Of a stretch of DNA of 64,000 nt, positions 56,363-64,000 are shown one piece after another; within the stretch, counting starts at the first letter, position 1, and every line of letters starts with the position of its first letter. Location: contig JAPLQY010000063.1 of assembly GCA_026399475.1 (NCBI GenBank), positions 1-64,000 on the forward strand. The letters run 5' to 3'. The notes beneath the pieces are model-generated. The model saw only the letters and a program-made list of their open reading frames with translations. It did not search any database and was not told where the DNA came from. Source of the DNA: Rhodocyclales bacterium. Its GTDB lineage: Bacteria > Pseudomonadota > Gammaproteobacteria > Burkholderiales > Rhodocyclaceae. The position numbers were made by a program, and so were the translations under genes.

Positions 56363-59194
56363 TCAAGTGACATGCCAGCCATCCCTCGCCGAATAAAAAA
56401 AATCACTCAAATCCTCGACACACTGCAGATTGTCATACAAGCCCGAATTGTTTTTCAGTATCGAGGCACTAAGCCTGTTTCGCAGCACTGGGCTGCGGGC
56501 GATCTCGACCGCTTTCCGCGCATACTTTTCGGTATCTTCCGCGATGCATTCCGCCACGCCCAACAGCTCACAGCAATATGCGCCTACCCGCCCCCGCATG
56601 AACTCTCCCGCCTTCGTCACTATCGGAGTACCCGTCAGTGCTGTCATGGCTACCGTTGAACCGATGCCAAAATGGAAAGGGTCGAGAACCACATCCGCTG
56701 CCGCGATGGCACTGATGAAATCAACCGAATCCTTTAGCCAGGGCATAAAAATTATCCGTTCCCGAAGCTCCCCGGGAATCGTATTCTCGAAGCGCCTGAC
56801 CAGTTCCGTCTTCCAATGCGGGTATGTATGGTCTTCGAACAGAACCACCACCCCGTCGGGATCAAGCTGCAGCAGCCTCGATATCGCGGCATCGAAATCC
56901 GGATGAAGCTTTTGCAGCTTCATTGGACAAACGAAAAGGTGTTTTTCAACAGGCAAACCCAACTCTTCACGCGTCTTAAATTTTTCTGGAAGGCTGGGGC
57001 GCGATATGTAGAAGAGCGGCCTATTCAGACAAATCAAGGTTTCGCTGTAGTGTTCGTCCGCGTCAAGAGGCTCAATCACTGCGGACGAAACGAAGTAGTC
57101 CATATTTCCGATCCCCGTTGTTACCGGATGTCCAGGCAGAACGCACTGCGTTCGGGCCAGACGTGAAAACGCCAGGAAATAGCCGAGCGGCTCCATGCCG
57201 ATATCGAGGTACACCAGGATATCCAGTTCCAACCCGGCGACTGCTTCTCTGGCCGGTACCAGATTATTCGGCAAACGCACACGTTTGCCTGCAAACTCGC
57301 GATAAATGGTTTCATCGATAGCCTGACTGGAAAGCAGGGTCACTTCAAAATCCTCATTCGATGAAAGACCCTCAATTATTTTGCTAAAGCAAAAAGACAC
57401 CGAATGGCCGTACAAGAATTTCGAGAAGAAACCGAGCCGGATCTTCCCTTGCGTTTCTGGTCTCGGTTTCAGGCAATGAGGAGCGGTATAAAGCAGGGAT
57501 GGGCAAGCCTGCTCATAGAACTGGGCCACCTTGATTTGCAGGTCCCGGTCATTTAGTCCGTTATAGGCCAAATAGAAATTGGTCTCCCCGACATTCATCA
57601 AGGGATCGTCAAGCGTCGCATGTTCGGCATGCAATGAATCCAGATTCCGCTCGAAATGCGCACGGCATTCAAGCATTTCCGGCCTTGTGCCCATGATGGC
57701 GGGAAGCATGAACGCGTACCTTATTCCCGCTCTGGTGCTCCCCAATTCTTGCGCCCTCAGATAGCTGGCCCTGGCTTCGTCGAGACGCCCAAGATTTTTT
57801 AGCGTGTTACCCAGATTACATTGAGCATCGGGTGAATCCGCCTTGATCGATAGTGCTTTTCGGTAATGTTTTTCTGCCTCATCCAGACGATCCGCACTGT
57901 AAAGGGTGGTGCCCAGGTTGTTGTGCATCTCAGCGCTTTCGGGATTGGCTTCCAGTGCCCGTCGGTCGCTGACCTCAGCTTCGTCAAGACGTCCCAAGTC
58001 ATGAAGAATTGCGCCAAGGGTGCTATGTGCATCGGCGTAATCCGGTCGGATTCGTAAAGCCCGTCGGCAGCATGCCTCGCCCTCTTCCAGTCGGCCCGCA
58101 CTTCTAAGGATGATTCCAAGATTTCTATGCGCCACGGCAAAATCCGGATCGATTTCAAGTGCTCGCCTCAAGCTTGCCTCCGCTTCACCCAGACGCCCCT
58201 GTGTGGCCAGAACGTTCCCCAGCCCGTTGTATGCCTCTGCCCAATTCGGGTTGATTTCCAGCGCTTGCCGGAGACACACTGCGGCCTCTTCCAGTCGCCC
58301 CAATTCCTGAAGCGCGAGACCCAGGTTGAGACGCGCCGGGGCCAAATCCTGGTTGATCGTCAGTGCCTGCCTGCAACTTGTCTCTGCCTCACCCAATCGC
58401 CCCAATTCCATCAGGGTGAGTCCCAGATTGCTATGCACTTCGGCGTCATCCCGCAATAGTGCGGCGGCCTTCTGCATGGGCATCAGCGCGGCAGCGTTTT
58501 GTCCCGTTTGCTGAAGCGTCGCCCCCAACACCTTCCAGCCAAACCCATGCGACGGGAAATGCAGGGTCATGTCCCGGGCGAGGGTTGCTGCCTCGGCGAA
58601 ACGTCCCTCGTTGAACAGCGACGCCAGCAAACTTGTTGCCTGCGCGGAAGGCTCCTTTCTCTTGTGCGCCGCAGAATGTTTGCCCGGCCTGTCAAGCCCG
58701 TTCGGTTTACTCTTGGATGTATTTTTTCCGTTCCGACCGAATGCCGGCGGACTCGGCCGCGATTCCCCTTGGCCCTGCTGCGGTTTCGGGTCTGGTTGTT
58801 CCTTGATCGCTGCAACGGATTCCAATTGCCGAGCCAGAATCTCAACCTCTTCCCCCTCCAGGCCTTGCTGCCGGGCTAGTGCCAACACCTGCCGCGCAGC
58901 CTCCGTCTGACCTGCCTGAAACAGGGCATCGACGTAACTCAACCAGTATTTTCCACGTGTTGGGTCGGCTTCAAGCGCTGCTGCCATATGTGTCAACGCA
59001 GGATCTGCTTGTTTCGCGTCCAACGCCAGGAGCCCCAGGTTGTAGTTAGCTTCCGGATGGCCTGGATCGATTTGCAGGATGGCTCGGTAAATCTCCTCGG
59101 CTTTACGTGGCTGACATGACTGATGTTGCGCAGCGGCCAACCCGATCGCCTGTTCTATGGCCAAAGTCTGGTTCGAGGAAGAAACAGTGGTCAC
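56363..59194 (-). CDS. TPR glycosyltransferase, GT41 HMW1C-like catalytic part
   Basis: 943 residues starting at a GTG inside the upstream stop (GTGA). Residues ~1-110 give degenerate TPRs, ~110-180 a charged linker, ~190-490 about eight TPR units (NPNWAEAYNGLGNVLATQGR type), then a catalytic part (about 560-930). The latter lacks the OGT HTGKNRL motif and instead has LPGHPVTTGIGNMDYFVSS, EHYSETLICLNRP and VVLDPFHFGIGSTVAMTALT, which parallel bacterial HMW1C N-glycosyltransferases. Predicted to glycosylate a protein, probably flagellin, in the cytoplasm. Acceptor residue type is uncertain. Confidence 0.85.
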   Translation of the reverse strand: MTTVSSSNQTLAIEQAIGLAAAQHQSCQPRKAEEIYRAILQIDPGHPEANYNLGLLALDAKQADPALTHMAAALEADPTRGKYWLSYVDALFQAGQTEAARQVLALARQQGLEGEEVEILARQLESVAAIKEQPDPKPQQGQGESRPSPPAFGRNGKNTSKSKPNGLDRPGKHSAAHKRKEPSAQATSLLASLFNEGRFAEAATLARDMTLHFPSHGFGWKVLGATLQQTGQNAAALMPMQKAAALLRDDAEVHSNLGLTLMELGRLGEAETSCRQALTINQDLAPARLNLGLALQELGRLEEAAVCLRQALEINPNWAEAYNGLGNVLATQGRLGEAEASLRRALEIDPDFAVAHRNLGIILRSAGRLEEGEACCRRALRIRPDYADAHSTLGAILHDLGRLDEAEVSDRRALEANPESAEMHNNLGTTLYSADRLDEAEKHYRKALSIKADSPDAQCNLGNTLKNLGRLDEARASYLRAQELGSTRAGIRYAFMLPAIMGTRPEMLECRAHFERNLDSLHAEHATLDDPLMNVGETNFYLAYNGLNDRDLQIKVAQFYEQACPSLLYTAPHCLKPRPETQGKIRLGFFSKFLYGHSVSFCFSKIIEGLSSNEDFEVTLLSSQAIDETIYREFAGKRVRLPNNLVPAREAVAGLELDILVYLDIGMEPLGYFLAFSRLARTQCVLPGHPVTTGIGNMDYFVSSAVIEPLDADEHYSETLICLNRPLFYISRPSLPEKFKTREELGLPVEKHLFVCPMKLQKLHPDFDAAISRLLQLDPDGVVVLFEDHTYPHWKTELVRRFENTIPGELRERIIFMPWLKDSVDFISAIAAADVVLDPFHFGIGSTVAMTALTGTPIVTKAGEFMRGRVGAYCCELLGVAECIAEDTEKYARKAVEIARSPVLRNRLSASILKNNSGLYDNLQCVEDLSDFFYSARDGWHVT

Positions 59195-62169
59195 TGGCCT
59201 GTCTCCCTCGCCGCATCGGCAATTGTTTGTCGTGTCACTTCGAACGACTCCGCCGGCAAGCCTGCACACCAGCGTTGCCACATGATGCGCAAGGCCCGCT
59301 CCAGTCCGGCCGCGATCAGTTCCGGCTGGCCTATCGCGGACTTCGCGACGCGCTCCCGCAACCCGCTCCGGATCACCGACAACGCCGCAAGGTTGTCTGA
59401 CCAGAACAAGCCATTCTCCAGAAAACCTGCGGCATCATTGGCGACAAATTTTTCCAGTCCAACATGGCTGAGAATTGAAGTGCCGGTCCGACCCGCTACG
59501 GTGCTCCCTGAAAGAGTAATTGTCGGCACGCCCATCGATAGAGCAAGAAGAGTCGTAGTGCCCCCGTTGTAGGGGAATGTGTCCAGGCCGATGTCCACCT
59601 GCTGGTGCAATCCCAGATAAGTATGCATGTCGCTGCGCGGATAAAAATCCAAACGCTCACGCGCGATACCTTCCGTCTCAAACCATTCGATCAGCGCATC
59701 AAGTTTCCCGTCTTTTGGCATGGCACCCAACAACATTCGAGACGACGGTACCGATCGCAAGAGTTTCGACCACAGTGCAATCACCTCGCGGCCAAGTTTG
59801 CTCAATCGGTTGAAGCTGCCAAAGGTTATGAAGCCCTTGCTGAGCGCGGGAAGCGTATTGACAGGCGGAGCATCTTTGCTCGGCAAGAACGGAGCGTTTG
59901 CCGGCAAACGGATGATTTTTTCTGTAAATTGGCTATCGAATTTTCCTTTGGGAAGAAAGTACGGATCAGATAAATAGTAATCCATGGCACGAAGACCGGT
60001 AGTGCCCGGATAACCGATCCAGCTAGCCTGCACCGGCGCCGGTTTTCTGGCAAAGGTCAAGAGGCGATTCTTGCCAGTATGTCCGGAGAGATCAATCAGG
60101 ATGTCGATGCCGTCGGCGCGGATCCTGTCGGCCAGGACCGCATCGTCGATGCCCGCTATGAAATGCCACTGCGAGAACAACTCTCGCAGGCGTTGAGTGA
60201 CCGCGTCTTCTATGGCGTCGTTGGAATAGGCGTGCAGCGAAAATTCCGGATTGGTCGATAGGTGGGCGAGCACCGGCTCGATAAAGGACGCCACAGGATG
60301 ATTGCGCAAATCACCCGAGACAAAGCCGATCCGCAAAATACGATCAGCGGTTCGCGCATTTGTTAACTGAGGATGGCAGACAGCAAGGGCGCGGGAAAAC
60401 TGATCGCCGAATCGGCAGTGTTCTGAAAACAGGGTCTCTGCGTCCACTTTTGCATTCTGAGTAAGGCAAAAAAGCAGATTGCTGTATGCAAGGGCGTAAT
60501 CCGGCTTGATCTCCAGCGCACGGCGAAAGCAAGCTTCGGCTTCTTCATGCCGGCCCAAATCATGCAGGCCACTCCCCAGGTTGCTGTGCGCTTCAGGAGA
60601 AAGCGGCTTAATCAGTATCGCCCGTCGGCAGTGTGCCTCTGCTTCATCCTGCCGCCCCATATCCTTGAGGATAACGCCCAGATTGGTAAGTGCCCCGGCG
60701 ACATCCGGCTTTATCTCCAGCGCTCGCCGGTAGGCCACTTCGGCGTCCTCCAGCCGCCCATGGAAATGAAGAATGGCGCCCAGGTTACTGAGTGCTTCAG
60801 CGAAATCGGGCTTGATCTCCAGCGCTCGACGGAAGCTGGCTTCAGCCTCGCCCAGCCTGCCCACGCCATGCAAGCTGCTCCCCAGGGTGTTATGCGCCTC
60901 GGCCAAGTCAGGTTTGATCTGAAGTGCCAACCGGCAACTGGCTTCCGCCTCGCCTAACCGGCCCAGATCGTAGAGAATGTGCCCCAGGTTGCCATGCACT
61001 TCGGCAAGATCTGGATTGAGGTGTAGCGCTCGGCGAAGACTGGCTTCGGCCTCGTCCAGCCGCCCCAGATCTTTGAGGGTGATGCCCAGGTTGCGGTAGG
61101 CCTCAACGTAATCCGGTTTAAGCTGTAGCGCCCTTCGATAGCTCGGCTCAGCCTCGTCCAGGCGACCCAGATCATGAAGGATGGCCCCCAGGTTGTTGTG
61201 CACCTTGGCGTAATCCGGGTTGATCTGTAGCGCCTGCCGATAGCGGGCTTCGGCCTCGTCCAGGCGACCGAGCGCCTGAAGCGTGGCGCCCAGATTGCCA
61301 TGCGCCTGAGCGTAGTCCGGGTTGATTTCCAGTGCTTTTCGGTAACTTAGCGCGGACTCTTCCAGTCGCCCCATATCCTTGAGGGTGATGCCCAGATTGT
61401 TGCGTGCCTCTGCATCACCCGGCGACAGCGCTACCGCCTTCTGCATGGGCGCCAAGGCGTCGGCATTTCTTCCCATTTGCAGGAGTACGACGCCCAGCAT
61501 CTTCCAGCCAGCCCAGTGCAGAGGGTATTCCACAGTCATCTTCCGGGCGAGGCTTGCTGCATCCGCAAAGCGCCCTTGGCCAAATACAGCCACCAATGCG
61601 TTTATTTCTTCAGGGCCGGGATCTTTCCCGTGACGTGAGGCCGCTATTCTGGCGGCCTTGTCCAGCCCGGTGGGTTTGGCCGTGGGGCTCTTCCTGCTTC
61701 GTTGATGGACTGCCGATGAAGCATGCGGCGTTTCCCTTGCGGCATGCGACGGTTCCGCATTTGAGTACTCCGAAGTCCGCGCACTCCCTTCCAGACGCGC
61801 CGCCAGCGCGCCTACCTCATCCCCTTGCAGACCCTGCTGTTGGGCAAGTGCCATCACTTCCCGTGCGGCTTCCAACTGCCCGGCCTGAAACAGTGCGTCG
61901 ATGTAACTCAACCAGTATTGCCCGCGTTCCGGATCGGCATTCAGCGCCGCCGTAAAATAGGGCAAACCCGCTGCAGGCTGCTTCATCTGCACGGCTACCC
62001 GCCCCAAATTGTGGTTTGCCACCGAATGCTCCGGATGGTCTTGCAGAATGGCCCGGTAGAGTTCCCCCGCTGCTTGAAACTGGCCGGCCTGATGATGGAT
62101 GACAGCTTGCTGGAGTACTTGCTCAGTGTTGAATGTTGCGGCTTGCTGCCGCGACTCGGCGTAAGTCAT
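59191..62169 (-). CDS. TPR O-GlcNAc transferase-like protein (SPINDLY/GT41)
   Basis: 992 residues. N-terminal TPR pair and linker (1-190), about eleven consecutive TPRs (about 200-590) encoded by visibly repeated ~102-bp DNA units, then a canonical GT41 domain (about 615-970): RIGFVSGDLRNHPVASFIEP, LIDLSGHTGKNRLL, IGYPGTTGLRAMDYYLSDPY, DTFPYNGGTTTLLALSMGVP. Transfers a sugar to Ser/Thr; the flagellins here have a Thr-rich centre. Shares its N-terminal architecture with the following gene, with which it is coupled. Confidence 0.93.
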   Translation of the reverse strand: MTYAESRQQAATFNTEQVLQQAVIHHQAGQFQAAGELYRAILQDHPEHSVANHNLGRVAVQMKQPAAGLPYFTAALNADPERGQYWLSYIDALFQAGQLEAAREVMALAQQQGLQGDEVGALAARLEGSARTSEYSNAEPSHAARETPHASSAVHQRSRKSPTAKPTGLDKAARIAASRHGKDPGPEEINALVAVFGQGRFADAASLARKMTVEYPLHWAGWKMLGVVLLQMGRNADALAPMQKAVALSPGDAEARNNLGITLKDMGRLEESALSYRKALEINPDYAQAHGNLGATLQALGRLDEAEARYRQALQINPDYAKVHNNLGAILHDLGRLDEAEPSYRRALQLKPDYVEAYRNLGITLKDLGRLDEAEASLRRALHLNPDLAEVHGNLGHILYDLGRLGEAEASCRLALQIKPDLAEAHNTLGSSLHGVGRLGEAEASFRRALEIKPDFAEALSNLGAILHFHGRLEDAEVAYRRALEIKPDVAGALTNLGVILKDMGRQDEAEAHCRRAILIKPLSPEAHSNLGSGLHDLGRHEEAEACFRRALEIKPDYALAYSNLLFCLTQNAKVDAETLFSEHCRFGDQFSRALAVCHPQLTNARTADRILRIGFVSGDLRNHPVASFIEPVLAHLSTNPEFSLHAYSNDAIEDAVTQRLRELFSQWHFIAGIDDAVLADRIRADGIDILIDLSGHTGKNRLLTFARKPAPVQASWIGYPGTTGLRAMDYYLSDPYFLPKGKFDSQFTEKIIRLPANAPFLPSKDAPPVNTLPALSKGFITFGSFNRLSKLGREVIALWSKLLRSVPSSRMLLGAMPKDGKLDALIEWFETEGIARERLDFYPRSDMHTYLGLHQQVDIGLDTFPYNGGTTTLLALSMGVPTITLSGSTVAGRTGTSILSHVGLEKFVANDAAGFLENGLFWSDNLAALSVIRSGLRERVAKSAIGQPELIAAGLERALRIMWQRWCAGLPAESFEVTRQTIADAARETGQ

Positions 62170-62179
62170 GATGGATTTT

Positions 62180-62734
62180 TTACTTCTGACCCGACGCCCG
62201 ACTCGATGACTGCAGGTCCTGTTCCAGTTGAGCGAGGAGCTTCTGGGCAGCAGATATGTTCCCTGTCTGCAGCGCCTGGTTCAAAGCGTTCAGGTCATTC
62301 GGAATGGAGCCCACCGCGGGCTGAGTGCCACCCGGCATAGCCTTGGATGCGACAGGCGCCCCTTGCGCGCTCTGCATCAACGCATAGACCGACTGGGCGT
62401 GCTGAATCTCCTGCCGGAGATGGGATTGCCATGCTGCCTTCGCATCATTCTGCAGTTTGCCGAGCGCATCCTGCGCTGACGCGAGGTTTCCGGACTGGAG
62501 TGCCTGGCCCAGGGCAGACCAGTCCGCAGCTACGGGATTTGCCTGCGTTACCGAAGAACTCGCCAGCCCTGCCTGAATCTGCTGAAAACTACCGTACGCC
62601 ACTTGTGCGGCGTCCAGATTGCCGCTTTGCAGCGCCTGAAAAAGTCGATCAACGTCCTGATTCGCCTGGTGAATCGAAGAACGCCCACCCGACGAAGCAA
62701 TCAATTTATCAAGACCGACACTGGATACGCTCAT
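62180..62734 (-). CDS. Unknown protein with three ALQSGNL-type repeats; first gene of the glycosylation operon
   Basis: 184 residues from ATG 62734. Three copies of a ~22-residue helical unit: LFQALQSGNLDAAQVAYGSF, LGQALQSGNLASAQDALGKL and LNQALQTGNISAAQKLLAQL, separated by Ala/Ser/Gln-rich linkers. Resembles short TPR-like helical hairpins. No signal peptide or membrane helix. I do not recognise a function. A sigma-54-like promoter and a GCGGCAA palindrome lie upstream, and the OGT gene follows after 10 bp, so it is probably a flagellar or flagellin-binding accessory protein. Confidence 0.75.
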   Translation of the reverse strand: MSVSSVGLDKLIASSGGRSSIHQANQDVDRLFQALQSGNLDAAQVAYGSFQQIQAGLASSSVTQANPVAADWSALGQALQSGNLASAQDALGKLQNDAKAAWQSHLRQEIQHAQSVYALMQSAQGAPVASKAMPGGTQPAVGSIPNDLNALNQALQTGNISAAQKLLAQLEQDLQSSSRASGQK

Positions 62735-62794
62735 GATGACCCCTGCCTCAAATTGACTCCTTACCGAGAAATGCACCAATCCGATTATTGGCTG

Positions 62795-62811
62795 GCGGCA
62801 AGAATTGCCGC
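62795..62811. promoter_or_regulatory. Inverted repeat GCGGCAA-N3-TTGCCGC before the glycosylation operon
   Basis: Perfect arms, extended by one further G/C pair on each side. 61 bp before the ATG at 62734 and about 75-90 bp downstream of the start predicted from 62898-62912, the same downstream placement as at flgK. A further GCGGCAA half-site occurs at about 62824. Confidence 0.62.
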
Positions 62812-62897
62812 CCTGCCAAGCGACCGCGGCAAGCTTGGTGCGCATGGATGCACTTCGATGCTCGCTGCCGCATTTCTCGACGACCCACCTTCTTCAT

Positions 62898-62912
62898 GCA
62901 CGAGGCGTGCCC
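62898..62912 (-). promoter_or_regulatory. Candidate sigma-54 promoter of the glycosylation operon
   Basis: Minus strand GGGCAC-N5-GTGC: GG at 62911-62910 and GC at 62899-62898 with correct spacing; one mismatch in each box. Predicted 5' leader of about 150 bases. Confidence 0.55.
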
Positions 62913-62952
62913 GCTACCAAGCTTGCCGGATTCATTTATTTGGCTTGATCGC

Positions 62953-62979
62953 TAAAGTTATTCCTAAAGGCGCCGTAAA
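62953..62979 (+). promoter_or_regulatory. Sigma-28 (FliA) promoter of the unknown gene at 63026
   Basis: TAAAGTTA-N11-GCCGTAAA: seven of eight in the -35 box, strong -10 box, exact spacing. 47 bp before the ATG at 63026 and divergent from the sigma-54 candidate. Confidence 0.82.
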
Positions 62980-63025
62980 TACTCGACGTACACCGGGTAA
63001 GTCCGCCTGGTGCCTGGAGATGACC

Positions 63026-63718
63026 ATGGATATCAGCAATGCCGGCAACTTGAATGCAAACAGTGCTCCGCAGCCTGCTCGAGCCGCTGGTGCCGATCCT
63101 CGTGCTGAGCAGCCCGCCGATAAGGATAATGGCGTACCGACCCCGCCTCCTCGTCGCAGCAGCCACTTGCTCGCTGCGGTGAGCCAGACTCTGAATCAAT
63201 CGGGTTTCGGTGTGCTCAGCTCGAACCCGGTGGCCCCGGTTGCAGGAGCACAAGCGACCCGCACCGATAACGACAAGGAATCCAGCCATAGTCAGAACAT
63301 GGCGCAGGCACTGCAAAGTTTCATGCACTCTTTAGTCCAGGCCCTTGCTGCGACGGGCGTGGACTCTCCGGGACAAGGTCAAGGCTCGCAGCCGGACAAG
63401 GGGATTAGCACCCCCCCTGTGCTTACAGTGAGCGGCGGCAAGGGATACGGCGACCTGGTAAGCCGCCTGCAAAGCCTGGTTCAGTCCCTGAGTAATGGAT
63501 CGTCGTCTGCGACACCCACGGGCAGCGGACCCGCAGTTTCGTCCGAGCTCAATTCCTCATACCAAAATCTTGCCCAAACTCAGCAGGGCAGCGGATCTAG
63601 CCGAGCGGCAAGCGGGGCTGACCTGCAAACCTTCCTGAAGACCCTGTTACAAAATCTTCAGAGTTCGGGAGACCGTACCCTCGCCAGCACAGGAAATGTG
63701 ATCAACACGGCAGCCTGA
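63026..63718 (+). CDS. Unknown Ser/Gln/Gly-rich protein under FliA control
   Basis: 230 residues from ATG 63026 (TGGAG six bases upstream; an ATG at 63020 is too close to it). The first 75 residues are disordered (Pro/Ala/Asn-rich); three amphipathic segments follow, MAQALQSFMHSLVQALAATG, YGDLVSRLQSLVQSLS and LQTFLKTLLQNLQSSGD, joined by Ser/Gly/Gln linkers, ending GNVINTAA. No Cys, no signal peptide. The composition suits a type III flagellar export substrate. Function unknown; paired with a FlaG-like gene. Confidence 0.75.
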   Translation: MDISNAGNLNANSAPQPARAAGADPRAEQPADKDNGVPTPPPRRSSHLLAAVSQTLNQSGFGVLSSNPVAPVAGAQATRTDNDKESSHSQNMAQALQSFMHSLVQALAATGVDSPGQGQGSQPDKGISTPPVLTVSGGKGYGDLVSRLQSLVQSLSNGSSSATPTGSGPAVSSELNSSYQNLAQTQQGSGSSRAASGADLQTFLKTLLQNLQSSGDRTLASTGNVINTAA

Positions 63719-63746
63719 GTGCTCCACTTTTGGACAGGAATCCGCC

Positions 63747-64000
63747 ATGACCAACCTTCAGCCGATAACCGGAATATCTCCGCAAGGGGGACCGGAACAA
63801 CGGCTGGCATCGCCAGCCGCTGCCAATGAAATTGGACCTCCGACCGCGGCTCGGGTGCCATCCGGAGACGCCAATGAGAATATTGCGCTCACTATGGCCG
63901 AGCAGACGACAAGGCCGGAGCCCAACCCGGAAGAGTTGAAGCGTATTACCGGCGAGTTGCAGCGCAGGGTCGCCGCCGTTGCACCTGAACTGCATTTCTC
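63747..64000 (+). CDS. Second FlaG-like protein, cut by window end
   Basis: At least 84 residues, incomplete at the 3' side. The disordered N-terminus (TNLQPITGISPQGGPEQRLA) is followed by EELKRITGELQRRVAAVAPE and LHFS, matching the start of the FlaG domain (compare LKDAIKDINKAMRQSNRNLE, FSVD in the flaG at 46744). 28 bp after the unknown gene, so probably driven by the same sigma-28 promoter. Confidence 0.72.
   Translation, partial: MTNLQPITGISPQGGPEQRLASPAAANEIGPPTAARVPSGDANENIALTMAEQTTRPEPNPEELKRITGELQRRVAAVAPELHF

Noticed and set aside
62603-63020. N-terminal extension of the gene at 63026 back to 62603
   Set aside because: It would cross the sigma-28 promoter and the start of the divergent gene; the ATG at 63026 has a ribosome-binding site and begins the plausible protein.

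Overview
The window is almost entirely one flagellar gene cluster from a Gram-negative, high-GC bacterium. Gene content and order (motC/motD after fliA, a second FliK-like gene next to an FlhB C-terminal homologue, FlgJ with a muramidase domain, L/P-ring genes, sigma-54 and sigma-28 promoters) suggest a betaproteobacterium, perhaps Rhodocyclales or a relative; this placement is inference. No rRNA, tRNA, CRISPR array, transposase or integrase was seen.

Layout. 1-8348 (+): basal body, export and C-ring genes fliH(partial)-fliI-fliJ-fliK-fliL-fliM-fliN-fliO-fliP-fliQ-fliR. 8362-21190 (-): flgB-C-D-E-F-(second flgE-like)-flgG-H-I-J-K-L and a small lipoprotein gene. 21434-23086 (+): flgA, flgM, flgN. 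23097-25410 (-): fliA-motC-motD. 25831-34112 (-): a four-gene signalling island (two REC/HD-GYP regulators, an ethylene-receptor-like membrane PAS protein, a 1528-residue hybrid kinase) inserted between flhG and fliA and framed by two perfect 64-bp direct repeats. 34351-39896 (-): flhB-flhA-flhF-flhG. 40067-44672 (-): fliD-fliS-fliT-second fliK-like-flhB C-terminal homologue-PilZ protein. 45072-47136 (+): two tiny near-identical flagellins and flaG. 47233-62734 (-): a tightly packed 13-gene set with two large TPR/GT41 glycosyltransferases, a DegT aminotransferase, WbqC-like protein, three methyltransferases, epimerase, ATP-grasp, phosphoesterase and two beta-propeller proteins, probably for flagellin glycosylation. 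63026-64000 (+): an unknown secreted-looking protein and a second FlaG-like gene cut by the window end.

Regulation can be read directly. TGGCAC-N5-TTGC sigma-54 promoters precede fliK, flgK and (one mismatch) flgB; weaker ones precede fliL, fliD and the glycosylation operon. A 17-bp palindrome, GCGGCAA-N3-TTGCCGC, recurs near flgB/flgA, flgK, flhB and the first gene of the glycosylation operon, and is probably the site of the sigma-54 activator. Sigma-28 (FliA) promoters precede flgM, the first flagellin and the unknown gene at 63026. Together they imply a class hierarchy in which hook completion, filament synthesis and filament decoration are ordered.

The most unusual items are the ethylene-receptor-like sensor with all key ligand/copper residues conserved, the repeat-bounded signalling island, the flagellar-promoter-driven glycosylation operon with one OGT-type and one HMW1C-type GT41 enzyme, the 63-bp tandem repeat that extends the FlgH signal peptide, an extra hook-type protein between flgF and flgG, and an FlhG that lost its Walker A lysines.
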